Source: UBA3537 sp964219345
GTDB lineage: Bacteria > Bacteroidota > Bacteroidia > Flavobacteriales > Flavobacteriaceae
Length of the DNA stretch: 64,000 nt
Direction: 5' to 3'
Assembly: GCA_964219345.1 (NCBI GenBank)
Contig: CAXPPN010000047.1
Span: forward strand, 24,321 to 88,320
The notes below the pieces were generated by a model, which saw only the letters and a program-made list of their open reading frames with translations, was not told the origin of the DNA and ran no database searches. Position 1 is the stretch's first letter; each line of letters opens with the position of its first letter. Position numbers and translations under genes: made by a program. Shown piece by piece: positions 26,853 through 36,042 of the stretch.

Positions 26853-27962
26853 ATGGCAAAGCAGGATTATTATGAAGTATTGGGGGTAAGCAAAAATGCT
26901 TCTGCAGCAGAAATTAAAAAAGCGTACAGAAAAATGGCTATTAAGTATCATCCGGATAAAAATCCAGATGATAAATCTGCAGAAGAAAAATTTAAAGTTG
27001 CTGCTGAAGCTTACGAAATTTTGAGTGACCCTGATAAAAAGGCACGATACGATCAATTTGGGCACCAGGCATTTGAAGGAGCTGGTGGATTTGGTGGTGG
27101 TTCCATGAATATGGATGATATTTTTAGTCAATTTGGTGACATATTTGGTGGTGCTTTTGGCGGTGGTGGTTTTGGCGGTCAGCGCAGACAAAGAACTGCT
27201 AGAGGAACAAATCTTAGAATTCGTGTCAAACTTACACTTGAAGAAATTGCTAATGGTGTTGAGAAAAAAATAAAAGTAAAGCGAAAAAAACAAGCCAAAG
27301 GGGTTACTTATAAAACTTGTGGTACTTGTAATGGAACAGGTCAGGTGACACGCATTACAAACACTATTTTGGGACGAATGCAGACGGCTTCGCCATGTAA
27401 TACTTGTGGTGGCTCTGGTCAAATTATAGATCATCGTCCAGCCAATGCTGATGCCAATGGTTTTGTTGTGGAAGAAGAAACAGTATCTATCAAAATTCCA
27501 GCGGGTGTAGAAGATGGGATGCAACTCAAAGTTTCGGGCAAAGGAAATGCAGCACCAGGAAATGGTATTTCAGGGGATTTATTGGTTGCTATCTCAGAAG
27601 AAGCACATCCAAAATTACAGCGAGAAGGCGATAATTTACACTACGATTTATATGTTAGTTTGCCCGATGCTGTTCTGGGCTCATCTGTAGAAATTGAAAC
27701 GGTCTCAGGTAAGTTAAGACTTAAAATTGAAGCTGGTGTTCAGTCAGGTAAAATACTACGCTTACGTGGTAAAGGAATTCCAAACATCAATGGATACAAC
27801 AAAGGTGATTTATTAGTTCATATCAATGTTTGGACACCAAAAACTCTGAATAAAGAACAAAAATTATTCTTTGAAAAAATGCGTAACAACGAACATTTTG
27901 AACCTAAACCAGAACAATCTGATAAATCTTTTTTTGAAAAGGTAAAAGATATGTTTTCATAA
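26853..27962 (+). CDS. dnaJ: Chaperone DnaJ with reduced zinc-finger region
   Basis: A 369-residue Hsp40. The J-domain (residues 1-70) has KYHPDKNP with HPD, followed by a Gly/Phe linker (GGFGGGSMNMDDIFSQFGDIFGG split across residues 77-110). The middle region normally has four CxxCxGxG repeats; here only two are present, CGTCNGTG and CNTCGGSG, separated by 17 residues including LGRMQTAS. That leaves ligands for one zinc centre. The two C-terminal substrate-binding subdomains are complete (IPAGVEDGMQLKVSGKGN, LRLRGKGIPNINGYNKGDLLVHINV). The same reduction occurs in Flavobacterium DnaJ as I recall, so it is lineage-specific, not damage. Confidence 0.97.
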   Translation: MAKQDYYEVLGVSKNASAAEIKKAYRKMAIKYHPDKNPDDKSAEEKFKVAAEAYEILSDPDKKARYDQFGHQAFEGAGGFGGGSMNMDDIFSQFGDIFGGAFGGGGFGGQRRQRTARGTNLRIRVKLTLEEIANGVEKKIKVKRKKQAKGVTYKTCGTCNGTGQVTRITNTILGRMQTASPCNTCGGSGQIIDHRPANADANGFVVEEETVSIKIPAGVEDGMQLKVSGKGNAAPGNGISGDLLVAISEEAHPKLQREGDNLHYDLYVSLPDAVLGSSVEIETVSGKLRLKIEAGVQSGKILRLRGKGIPNINGYNKGDLLVHINVWTPKTLNKEQKLFFEKMRNNEHFEPKPEQSDKSFFEKVKDMFS

Positions 27963-28072
27963 CACAGATTTTATTTTCTTGTTGTTAGGGGTTGATTTCT
28001 AACAAATTTTTTTAGATTTACATTGTAACGAAAAGCTCCATTGCACGTCCTACAGAAAATCTAAAATCAAAA

Positions 28073-29005
28073 ATGAGTACTCTTCTTGAAGCAACTAATA
28101 TTTCCAAAAACTTCGGTGAATTTCAAGCACTCTCCGATGTTTCAATTCAAGTTCCAAAACATAGTATTTTTGGGCTTTTAGGTCCAAATGGGGCTGGAAA
28201 AACAACCCTTATTCGCATCATCAATCAAATAACCATGCCAGATGTTGGTCATGTGATTTTAGATGGCGAGCCACTAAAACCAGAGCATGTCCAATATATT
28301 GGATATTTGCCAGAAGAGAGAGGGCTCTACAAATCAATGAAAGTTGGCGAACAGGCCTTGTACTTGGCGCAACTCAAAGGGTTAAGTTATAGGCAAGCAA
28401 AACAGAGACTTAATCATTGGTTTGAAAAATTTGAAATTAGTCATTGGTGGGATAAAAAAATTGAAGAACTTTCTAAAGGAATGGCGCAAAAAATACAATT
28501 TATTGTAACTGTTTTGCATCAACCAAAACTTTTAATTTTTGACGAACCATTCTCGGGTTTTGATCCGATAAATGCTAATCTTATTAAGGACGAAATCTTA
28601 CAACTTAGAGACGAGGGCGCAACGGTTATTTTTTCAACACACCGTATGGAATCCGTTGAAGAATTATGCGATCATATTGCGTTGATTCATCAATCAAAAA
28701 AAATATTAGATGGGAACCTTATCGACATAAAACGTAAACACAAAACAAACACATTTGAAGTTGGCTTATCTTCCAGTAATTTAAGAGACTTAGAAAGACA
28801 AATTTCAGCGCGTTTTGACATTTCTCCTGCAGATTTTAGATCTCTTGAGAATGATTTAAAATTAAATATAAAATTGAAGGCATCCGAAACCCCAAACGAT
28901 TTGTTAACTTTTTTAAATGCTAATGCATATGTCAATCATTTTGTAGAACTGATTCCAAATGCCAACGATATTTTTATTCAAACTGTAAAAAACAACTCAT
29001 TATGA
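28073..29005 (+). CDS. ABC transporter ATP-binding protein, NatA-like
   Basis: A 310-residue ATPase of the ABC-2 exporter class. Walker A GPNGAGKTT (about residues 38-46), Q-loop-equivalent near GYLPEERGLY, signature LSKGMAQKIQF, Walker B LLIFDEPFSGFDP and switch His in FSTHRM are all present. After about residue 225 a C-terminal extension typical of NatA/DUF4162 is seen. The permease overlaps its stop by 4 bases, so the two form a transporter. Substrate unknown; sodium or drug export by homology only. Confidence 0.94.
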   Translation: MSTLLEATNISKNFGEFQALSDVSIQVPKHSIFGLLGPNGAGKTTLIRIINQITMPDVGHVILDGEPLKPEHVQYIGYLPEERGLYKSMKVGEQALYLAQLKGLSYRQAKQRLNHWFEKFEISHWWDKKIEELSKGMAQKIQFIVTVLHQPKLLIFDEPFSGFDPINANLIKDEILQLRDEGATVIFSTHRMESVEELCDHIALIHQSKKILDGNLIDIKRKHKTNTFEVGLSSSNLRDLERQISARFDISPADFRSLENDLKLNIKLKASETPNDLLTFLNANAYVNHFVELIPNANDIFIQTVKNNSL

Positions 29006-30306
29006 ACCACTTACCTTTAATCATCAAAAGAGAATATTTGGCTAAAGTTAAGAATAAGTCGTTTATTTTGATGACATTTTTGAGTCCTCTTATTTTGGTA
29101 GGACTTCTATCACTAGTCGCCTATTTAACAAGTGTAAATAATGAAAAAGTCCGTACAATTGGTGTATTAGATGAAGCAGGGTTTTTAAGCGAAACACTTG
29201 TTTCTACAGATCAAATGATTTATGAAAACTTCAATGATATTAGTTTGGAAGAGGCTAAAAAATTATCAAATGAGAATAATTCTTATGGATTGTTGCACAT
29301 ACCCAATTTAGCCATTGATGAGGTTTCAAGTCAAATTAAATTTTATTCAGAAGAATCTCCATCGTTAAGTTTGATTTCAAATTTGGAATCAAAAATTGAA
29401 AAACGTCTTGGTGAACTCAAACTAAAGAAATTAGGAGTTGATTTGAGTAAAATTAAAGCCGCAAAAACCTATGTAGATATAAATCAGGAAGACTATCAGG
29501 GAGTAAAAACGTCAAAGACTGGAAGTTTCTTAAAGTTAATTTTTGGTGGTGCTGCGGGCTATTTGCTTTTTATGTTTATTGTAATTTATGGCAACTTGAT
29601 AATGCGTAGCGTTATTGAAGAAAAAACAAGTCGAATTATTGAAGTCATAATTTCTTCTGTAAAACCCATACAATTAATGCTAGGTAAAATCTTTGGAACC
29701 TCACTAGCAGGAATTACTCAATTTGCCATTTGGATTCTATTAATCGGTGTTTTGTCTGTAGTATCCTCTTATATTTTTGGGGTAGATATCTCAGCCACAC
29801 CACAACAAGAACTAATGTCAGGTGCTGTTCCTGATGTGAATGCCAATGCTGAACTTCAGGCAATTATCTCAGAATTTCATTCTTTACCATTATTGAATTT
29901 AGTAGTTGCTTTTATTTTATTTTTTGCTGGGGGGTATTTACTTTACAGTTCACTTTATGCAGCCATTGGCGCAGCAGTAGATAATGAAACCGATACACAA
30001 CAATTTTTAATGCCTATTGTGATGCTTTTGGTGGTAGGGTTTTATGTTGGTTTCTTTACCTCATTAGAAGACCCTCATGGTACTATTTCAAAAGTTTTTT
30101 CTTATATTCCATTCACATCACCAATTGTAATGCTTATTCGTATTCCTTTTGGTGTTCCAATTTGGGAGCAAGCTTTGTCCTTTGCAATTTTGATATTTAC
30201 GTTTGTAATCACAGTTTGGATTGCGGCCAAAATTTATCGTGTTGGAATTTTGATGTATGGAAAAAAACCAAGTTATAAAGAGCTTATAAAGTGGTTGAAA
30301 TATTAA
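29002..30306 (+). CDS. ABC-2 type permease, NatB-like
   Basis: A 434-residue ABC-2 permease. The first membrane helix (about residues 22-44) follows the amphipathic IIKREYLAKVKNKSFILMTFLSP typical of the family. A large extracytoplasmic domain (about 45-175) precedes five or more helices between about 180 and 420. The conserved MRSVIEEKTSRIIEVIISSVKP lies at the first cytoplasmic loop. It starts inside the last codons of the ATPase gene. The next gene, an NtrC-like regulator, begins 27 bases later and may be co-transcribed. Confidence 0.92.
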   Translation: MNHLPLIIKREYLAKVKNKSFILMTFLSPLILVGLLSLVAYLTSVNNEKVRTIGVLDEAGFLSETLVSTDQMIYENFNDISLEEAKKLSNENNSYGLLHIPNLAIDEVSSQIKFYSEESPSLSLISNLESKIEKRLGELKLKKLGVDLSKIKAAKTYVDINQEDYQGVKTSKTGSFLKLIFGGAAGYLLFMFIVIYGNLIMRSVIEEKTSRIIEVIISSVKPIQLMLGKIFGTSLAGITQFAIWILLIGVLSVVSSYIFGVDISATPQQELMSGAVPDVNANAELQAIISEFHSLPLLNLVVAFILFFAGGYLLYSSLYAAIGAAVDNETDTQQFLMPIVMLLVVGFYVGFFTSLEDPHGTISKVFSYIPFTSPIVMLIRIPFGVPIWEQALSFAILIFTFVITVWIAAKIYRVGILMYGKKPSYKELIKWLKY

Positions 30307-30333
30307 AATATTAGCGTTTAAACCCAAAAAAAG

Positions 30334-31500
30334 ATGTCAAAAATATTAATAATAGAAGACGAAGAAGCAATCCGCCGTGTTTTGGTAAAAATCTTAACGG
30401 AAGAAAATAAGGATTATCAAGTTTCTGAATCTGAAGATGGACTGGCTGGAATTGAATTGATTAAAGCATCAGATTTTGATTTAATATTATGTGATATTAA
30501 AATGCCAAAGATGGACGGTGTTGAAGTTTTGGAGGCAGTCAAAAAGATAAAGCCAGAAATTCCAATTGTAATGATTTCTGGACACGGCGATTTGGATACT
30601 GCCGTTAACACCATGCGTTTGGGTGCCTATGACTATATTTCAAAACCACCAGATTTAAATCGCCTTTTAAATACCATTAGAAATGCTCTTGACCGAAAAA
30701 AATTGGTTGTAGAAAATAAACGTCTGAAACGAAAAATAAGTCAGAAGTATGAAATGATCGGCGAAAGTGCGCCAATTTCAAACATAAAGACGATTATTGA
30801 AAAAGTAGCGCCTACTGAAGCTCGTGTTCTTATTACAGGGACAAATGGAACAGGAAAAGAGCTAGTTGCACATTGGTTGCATCAAAAAAGTGAACGTTCT
30901 AGAGGGCCCATGGTAGAAGTGAATTGCGCGGCTATTCCAGCAGAACTTATTGAAAGTGAGCTTTTTGGGCATATCAAAGGGGCTTTTACAAGTGCTCATA
31001 AAGACCGTGCTGGAAAATTTGAGGCTGCAAACAAAGGCACTTTATTTTTAGATGAAATTGGCGATATGAGCTTGTCTGCTCAAGCCAAAGTGTTGCGTGC
31101 ACTGCAAGAAAATAAAATTCAGCGTGTAGGAAACGATAAAGACATAAAAGTGGACGTAAGAGTTGTTGCAGCGACCAATAAAGATTTAAAAAAGGAAATT
31201 GCTGAAGGTCGTTTTAGAGAAGACTTATACCATCGGCTTGCTGTAATTCTTATAAAAGTACCAGCATTAAATGACAGACGAGATGATATTCCGCTATTGG
31301 TTGACTTTTTTAGTGCCAAAATTGCATCGGAACAAGGAACAGCAAAAAAACAATTTTCAGAAGCTGCTCTAGAGCTTTTAAAGGGCTACAATTGGACGGG
31401 TAACATCAGAGAATTGCGCAATGTAGTTGAGCGTCTAATAATACTTGGTTCTGATGAAATCTCAGAAAATGATGTTATTTCTTTTGCCAGTAAATCTTAA
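30334..31500 (+). CDS. NtrC-type response regulator without DNA-binding domain
   Basis: A 388-residue receiver plus sigma-54 AAA+ protein. The receiver (1-120) has phospho-acceptor Asp54 (ILCDIKMP) and Lys104. The AAA+ domain (about 140-375) has Walker A GTNGTGKE (169-176), Walker B TLFLDE (236-241) and the sigma-54 contact loop as GAFTSA (216-221) where GAFTGA is usual. The protein ends 28 residues after GNIRELRNVVERL, so the C-terminal Fis-type HTH is missing, and no HTH frame follows. It may act from solution through sigma-54. No cognate kinase is adjacent. Confidence 0.93.
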   Translation: MSKILIIEDEEAIRRVLVKILTEENKDYQVSESEDGLAGIELIKASDFDLILCDIKMPKMDGVEVLEAVKKIKPEIPIVMISGHGDLDTAVNTMRLGAYDYISKPPDLNRLLNTIRNALDRKKLVVENKRLKRKISQKYEMIGESAPISNIKTIIEKVAPTEARVLITGTNGTGKELVAHWLHQKSERSRGPMVEVNCAAIPAELIESELFGHIKGAFTSAHKDRAGKFEAANKGTLFLDEIGDMSLSAQAKVLRALQENKIQRVGNDKDIKVDVRVVAATNKDLKKEIAEGRFREDLYHRLAVILIKVPALNDRRDDIPLLVDFFSAKIASEQGTAKKQFSEAALELLKGYNWTGNIRELRNVVERLIILGSDEISENDVISFASKS

Positions 31501-31567
31501 ATATTTTATGAAATTATTATAATATAAAAAACTTAGTAATTTTATTTTTACACCCAAATCCAATTTT

Positions 31568-32971
31568 ATGAAATTTAAAATTTTAGCTACACTTTTAAGT
31601 CTGAGCTTCTTTGCTTTTTCACAAGACGATTCAAAACAACTTGAAAAAATTTATAATACATCACTTACCAATGGGAAAAGTTATGAGTGGTTATCCTACT
31701 TATCAAATGAAATAGGAGGGCGTTTGTCGGGTTCATTAAATGCAGAACTTGCCGTAGAATACACCAAAAAGGAATTAGAATCACTCGGCTTAGATAAAGT
31801 TTGGCTTCAACCTGTAATGGTACCAAAGTGGGTGCGTGGTAATCCTGAATTTGCATATATAGAAACCGCTCCTGGAAAAACAATTCCAGTAAATCTTTGT
31901 GCTTTAGGAGGCTCAGTATCTACACCACTTCAAGGCATTAAAGCACAAGTGGTTGAGGTTCAAGGTATCGAGGACTTAAAACTGATGAATCGTTCAGAGG
32001 TTGAAGGAAAAATAGTATTTTTCAACCGTCCCATGCAAGCCGATTTAATACAAACCTTTGAAGCTTATGGAGGATGTGTGGACCAACGTTATGATGGTGC
32101 TAAAGAAGCTGGCAAACTTGGTGCGTTGGGTACTATAGTCCGATCGATGAATTTGCGCTTGGATGATTTACCTCACACTGGAGCAATGTCATATGGAGAT
32201 ACACCAATAAAGCAACGTATTCCGTCGGCGGCCATCAGTACAAACGATGCAGAACGCTTGAGCGGTATGTTAAAAATTGACCCAAATATTAAATTTTATT
32301 TCAAGCAAAACTGCAAACAACTCAAAGATGTTCAATCTTATAATGTTATTGGCGAAATTAAAGGTAGTCAATTTCCAAATGAAATTATTGTAGTTGGTGG
32401 TCATTTAGACTCATGGGATTTGGGCGATGGCTCACACGATGATGGCGCAGGATGTGTACAGTCTATGGATGTATTACGTCTTTTGAAAGAAACTGGAATT
32501 CGTCCAAAACGCACCATACGAGTAGTACTATTTATGAATGAAGAAAACGGATTACGGGGCGGTCGAAAATACGCAGAAGTAGCCAAGAAAAAAGGTGAAA
32601 AACATGTTTTTGCTTTAGAAAGCGATTCAGGTGGATTCACGCCAAGAGGGTTTTCATTTAGCGGACCAGATTATAAAATCAATCAAATTTTAAAATGGAA
32701 ACCTCTTTTTGAACCCTATTTAATTCATTATTTCAAAAAAGGAGGAAGTGGAGCGGATATTGGACCCCTTAAAAATGATGCTATTGTTTTGGCAGGATTA
32801 CGTCCAGATTCTCAGCGTTATTTCGATCATCACCATGCTTCGAATGATACTTTCGATGCGGTAAATAAACGCGAATTGGAATTGGGTGCAGCAACCATGA
32901 CTTCGCTAATTTATCTTATTGATAAATATGGATTCAATGCGATTCAAAGTAAAAATCAATTGAAAGATTAA
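31568..32971 (+). CDS. M28 family zinc peptidase, secreted
   Basis: A 467-residue exported aminopeptidase-like enzyme. A signal peptide is evident (residues 1-18, SLSFFAFSQ). A PA-type insert lies at about 115-245, with GKIVFFNRPM. The M28 catalytic core binds two zincs: H279 in VVGGHLDSW, D291 in HDDGAG, E325/E326 in MNEENG, and D353 in ESDSGG, with a further histidine in FDHHHASNDT near the C-terminus. Bacteroidota homologues release N-terminal residues or dipeptides from peptides. It converges on kdsA with 17 bases between stops. Confidence 0.93.
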   Translation: MKFKILATLLSLSFFAFSQDDSKQLEKIYNTSLTNGKSYEWLSYLSNEIGGRLSGSLNAELAVEYTKKELESLGLDKVWLQPVMVPKWVRGNPEFAYIETAPGKTIPVNLCALGGSVSTPLQGIKAQVVEVQGIEDLKLMNRSEVEGKIVFFNRPMQADLIQTFEAYGGCVDQRYDGAKEAGKLGALGTIVRSMNLRLDDLPHTGAMSYGDTPIKQRIPSAAISTNDAERLSGMLKIDPNIKFYFKQNCKQLKDVQSYNVIGEIKGSQFPNEIIVVGGHLDSWDLGDGSHDDGAGCVQSMDVLRLLKETGIRPKRTIRVVLFMNEENGLRGGRKYAEVAKKKGEKHVFALESDSGGFTPRGFSFSGPDYKINQILKWKPLFEPYLIHYFKKGGSGADIGPLKNDAIVLAGLRPDSQRYFDHHHASNDTFDAVNKRELELGAATMTSLIYLIDKYGFNAIQSKNQLKD

Positions 32972-32988
32972 AAATATTTTAGTTTAAT

Positions 32989-33807
32989 TTAAAGACTATT
33001 TATTGTCTTTCTAATCTTAGAAAGATTAGTTAGAAGTTTCTCTAAGTGATTTAAATTCAGCATATTAGCACCATCACTTTTGGCATTTGCAGGGTCAAAG
33101 TGAGTTTCTATAAATAAGCCATCAACATGATTGACAACACCCGCTCTAGCAATGGTTTCTATCATTTCTGGGCGACCACCTGTTACACCACTATTTTGAT
33201 TTGGTTGCTGCAATGAATGTGTAACATCCAAGACTGTTGGTGCAAACTGTTTCATAGTTGGAATCCCTCTAAAATCTACAATCATATCTTGGTATCCAAA
33301 CATTGTTCCTCGATCTGTGATCCAAACTTTTTCGTTGCCAGAGTCTTTCACTTTTTGTACCGTATGTTTCATAGCTTCAGGACTCATAAATTGTCCTTTT
33401 TTAAGATTAACCACTTTTCCAGTTTTTGCAGCCGCTACTACCAAGTCCGTTTGACGTATAAGAAATGCTGGGATTTGCAAAACATCAACATATTGTGCTG
33501 CCAAAACGGCATCGCTTACTTCATGAATGTCTGTTATGGTTGGAATATCAAATGTTTTTGAAACTTTTTGAAGAATTTTTAATGCTTTTTCATCACCAAT
33601 ACCTGTAAAACTATCAATTCGACTGCGGTTTGCTTTTTTAAAACTACCTTTAAAAACAAAAGGAATTTCCAGTTTATTTGTAATCTCACAAATGCGTTCT
33701 GCAATTTGAAGTGCCATTGTTTCTCCTTCTATGGCACACGGACCTGCAAGTAAAAAAAACTGATTTGAATTGGTGTGTTTTAACTTTGGTATGGACTGAA
33801 GTTGCAT
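32989..33807 (-). CDS. kdsA: 3-deoxy-8-phosphooctulonate (KDO-8-P) synthase
   Basis: Condenses arabinose-5-phosphate with phosphoenolpyruvate for the KDO sugar of LPS. The 272-residue TIM-barrel shows FKGSFKKANRSR, VWITDRGTMFGY and the C-terminal ETHFDPANAKSDGANML. The N-terminal LLAGPCAIEG carries the Cys that marks the metal-dependent class, as in Aquifex; E. coli has Asn there and needs no metal. Downstream lipid-A or KDO genes are not adjacent. A TATATTTG box lies 18 bases upstream on the reverse strand. Confidence 0.96.
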   Translation of the reverse strand: MQLQSIPKLKHTNSNQFFLLAGPCAIEGETMALQIAERICEITNKLEIPFVFKGSFKKANRSRIDSFTGIGDEKALKILQKVSKTFDIPTITDIHEVSDAVLAAQYVDVLQIPAFLIRQTDLVVAAAKTGKVVNLKKGQFMSPEAMKHTVQKVKDSGNEKVWITDRGTMFGYQDMIVDFRGIPTMKQFAPTVLDVTHSLQQPNQNSGVTGGRPEMIETIARAGVVNHVDGLFIETHFDPANAKSDGANMLNLNHLEKLLTNLSKIRKTINSL

Positions 33808-33825
33808 TGATTTTTATTTATGATG

Positions 33826-33833
33826 CAAATATA
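33826..33833 (-). promoter_or_regulatory. Candidate -7 box for kdsA
   Basis: The reverse strand reads TATATTTG 18 bases from the kdsA ATG. No good -33 element is seen. Confidence 0.45.
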
Positions 33834-33889
33834 AACAATTTTGGAGGCTACTATACATTAATAATTCTCTGTAATCCTAAAATTAAGTG

Positions 33890-33897
33890 TACCTTTG
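33890..33897 (+). promoter_or_regulatory. Candidate -7 box for typA
   Basis: TACCTTTG, matching TAnnTTTG, 22 bases upstream of the typA ATG. The upstream element is poor. Confidence 0.45.
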
Positions 33898-33919
33898 CAC
33901 GCTCAAAAGGGTGTAAAAT

Positions 33920-35719
33920 ATGGACCAAGTTAAAAATATTGCAATTATTGCCCATGTCGATCATGGTAAAACAACGTTAGTTGATAAAATTTTATATCAC
34001 TGTCAATTATTTCGTGAAAATGAAAATACAGGAGATTTAATTTTAGATAATAATGATTTAGAGCGTGAGCGTGGAATTACCATCACTTCCAAGAATGTAT
34101 CTGTAGTTTATAAGAATACAAAAATTAATATTATTGATACGCCTGGTCACGCAGATTTTGGAGGTGAAGTCGAGCGTGTACTTAATATGGCAGACGGCGT
34201 TTTACTTCTTGTTGACGCCTTTGAAGGTCCAATGCCACAAACGCGCTTTGTTCTTCAAAAAGCCATTCAAATGGGACTAAAACCATGTGTGGTAATCAAT
34301 AAGGTTGATAAAGAAAATTGTACCCCTGATGAGGTTCACGAAGCTGTTTTTGATTTAATGTTTGAATTGGAAGCCGAAGAATGGCAATTGGATTTTCCAA
34401 CCGTATATGGGTCTGCCAAAAACAATTGGATGAGCGAAGATTGGAAATCAGAAACAGACTCTATTGCACCACTTTTGGATATGGTGATAGATCATATTCC
34501 TGCCCCAAAATTTGATGAAGGCACTACACAAATGTTAATTACATCTTTGGATTATTCGTCATTTACAGGAAGAATAGCGATTGGTCGTCTTCAAAGAGGT
34601 ACCTTGAGTACAAATCAAACGGTATCTCTAATAAAAAGAGATGGTTCAATATTAAAATCAAAAATAAAAGAGCTTCATATTTTTGAAGGTTTAGGAAGAA
34701 AAAAAGTAGATACTATTTCTGCTGGAGAAATATGTGCGCTTGTTGGTTTGGATGGTTTTGAAATTGGCGATACAATTGCCGATGCAGAAAGTCCTGAGGC
34801 ATTAGAAACCATTGCAATAGATGAGCCTACAATGAGTATGCTTTTTACTATAAATGATTCTCCATTTTTTGGAAAAGATGGAAAATTTGTAACATCTAGA
34901 CACTTAAAAGAACGTCTGGAAAAAGAGCTTGAAAAAAACTTAGCACTTCGTGTGGAAGAAACCAACAGTGCCGATAAATTTATGGTTTTTGGTCGTGGGG
35001 TTTTGCATTTGTCTGTTTTGATTGAAACCATGCGAAGAGAAGGCTATGAGCTACAAATTGGCCAGCCACAGGTTATTATCAAAGAAATGGATGGTGTAAA
35101 ATGTGAACCTATAGAAGAAATGACTATTGATTTACCAGAACATATTTCGGGAAAAGCAGTAGAGATGGTCACTATGCGAAAAGGTGAGCTTTTGAGTATG
35201 GAAATCAAAGGTCAGCGTATGGTTTGCCAATTCATAATACCATCACGTGGCATTATTGGACTTAGAAATCAATTGCTTACCGCAACAGCAGGAGAAGCCA
35301 TAATGGCACATCGTTTTAAAGAATATCAGCCTCTTAAAGGTGGTATTCCAGAACGTCAGAACGGCTCATTGGTATCTATGGAAAATGGAACTGCAATTCC
35401 ATATTCTATTGATAAACTTCAGGAGCGTGGAAAGTTTTTTGTTGATCCAGGAGAGTCTATTTATGAAGGCCAAGTGATTGGAGAAAATTCTCGTGGCGAT
35501 GACATGGTCGTAAATGTTACTAAAACAAAAAAACTAAGTAACGTTCGTAGCGCTGGTGCAGACGACAAGACAAAAATTGTACCTGCGATAAAATTTTCTT
35601 TGGAAGAAGCTCTAGAATATATTCAAAAAGACGAATATGTAGAGGTTACACCAAGCCATTTAAGATTAAGAAAAATTTATCTTAAAGAAGTCGATCGTAA
35701 ACGAAATAAAGCATTGTAA
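33920..35719 (+). CDS. typA: Ribosome-associated GTPase TypA/BipA
   Basis: A 599-residue translational GTPase that assists 50S assembly and stress adaptation. G1 AHVDHGKTTLVDKIL (about residues 10-24), switch I ERERGITITSKN, G3 DTPGHADFGGEVERVL and G4 NKVDKENC are visible, followed by EF-G-like domains II, III and V. The C-terminal part contains the BipA-specific RGIIGLRNQLLTATAGEAIMAHRF. Length is normal. A YgjV-like gene begins one base after its stop. Confidence 0.97.
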   Translation: MDQVKNIAIIAHVDHGKTTLVDKILYHCQLFRENENTGDLILDNNDLERERGITITSKNVSVVYKNTKINIIDTPGHADFGGEVERVLNMADGVLLLVDAFEGPMPQTRFVLQKAIQMGLKPCVVINKVDKENCTPDEVHEAVFDLMFELEAEEWQLDFPTVYGSAKNNWMSEDWKSETDSIAPLLDMVIDHIPAPKFDEGTTQMLITSLDYSSFTGRIAIGRLQRGTLSTNQTVSLIKRDGSILKSKIKELHIFEGLGRKKVDTISAGEICALVGLDGFEIGDTIADAESPEALETIAIDEPTMSMLFTINDSPFFGKDGKFVTSRHLKERLEKELEKNLALRVEETNSADKFMVFGRGVLHLSVLIETMRREGYELQIGQPQVIIKEMDGVKCEPIEEMTIDLPEHISGKAVEMVTMRKGELLSMEIKGQRMVCQFIIPSRGIIGLRNQLLTATAGEAIMAHRFKEYQPLKGGIPERQNGSLVSMENGTAIPYSIDKLQERGKFFVDPGESIYEGQVIGENSRGDDMVVNVTKTKKLSNVRSAGADDKTKIVPAIKFSLEEALEYIQKDEYVEVTPSHLRLRKIYLKEVDRKRNKAL

Positions 35720-35720
35720 A

Positions 35721-35951
35721 ATGGAGTTTTTTGGGATTGAAATAGCAGAATTGGTGGGGTATATTGCGACTGTGGTTTTGCTGACTTCCTTTACTATGAA
35801 ACGTTTGAAGTCATTAAGGATTATAAATTCCATAGCGTGTTTACTTTTTGTTGTATATGGAATTATGTTATCCAATGCATGGCCTATTATTATTTCCAAT
35901 GCGGCTATTTTTACAATAAATTTCTATTATTTATTTCTAAAGAAAAATTAG
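35721..35951 (+). CDS. Small YgjV-like inner-membrane protein
   Basis: A 76-residue protein with three membrane helices (about residues 8-24, 33-50, 54-72). AELVGYIATVVLLTSFTMKRLKSLRIINSIACLLF fits the Imp-YgjV family style seen over residues 10-44. Such short proteins are sometimes mislabelled uroporphyrinogen decarboxylase in Bacteroidota records. Function unknown. It follows typA without a gap. Confidence 0.75.
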   Translation: MEFFGIEIAELVGYIATVVLLTSFTMKRLKSLRIINSIACLLFVVYGIMLSNAWPIIISNAAIFTINFYYLFLKKN

Positions 35952-36042
35952 TAACTTCACAAGCATTAATAGAATTCAAAAATAGATTCTATTATTTAGC
36001 GTTCACATATTGTGTGATTGTTGAAGCGTTTAATTTTTTTGA

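Noticed and set aside
26742..27524. 260-codon open frame on the reverse strand
   Set aside because: Antisense to dnaJ and the end of grpE; it is Ser/Thr/Phe-rich without domain structure, an artefact of the coding strand.
32991..33010. Hairpin AAAGAC-N8-GTCTTT at the end of kdsA
   Set aside because: Six A/T-rich base pairs inside the coding end, without a T run; too weak to call a terminator.
33711..33980. Plus-strand open frame between kdsA and typA
   Set aside because: Overlaps antisense kdsA and the first codons of typA, and includes both candidate promoters.
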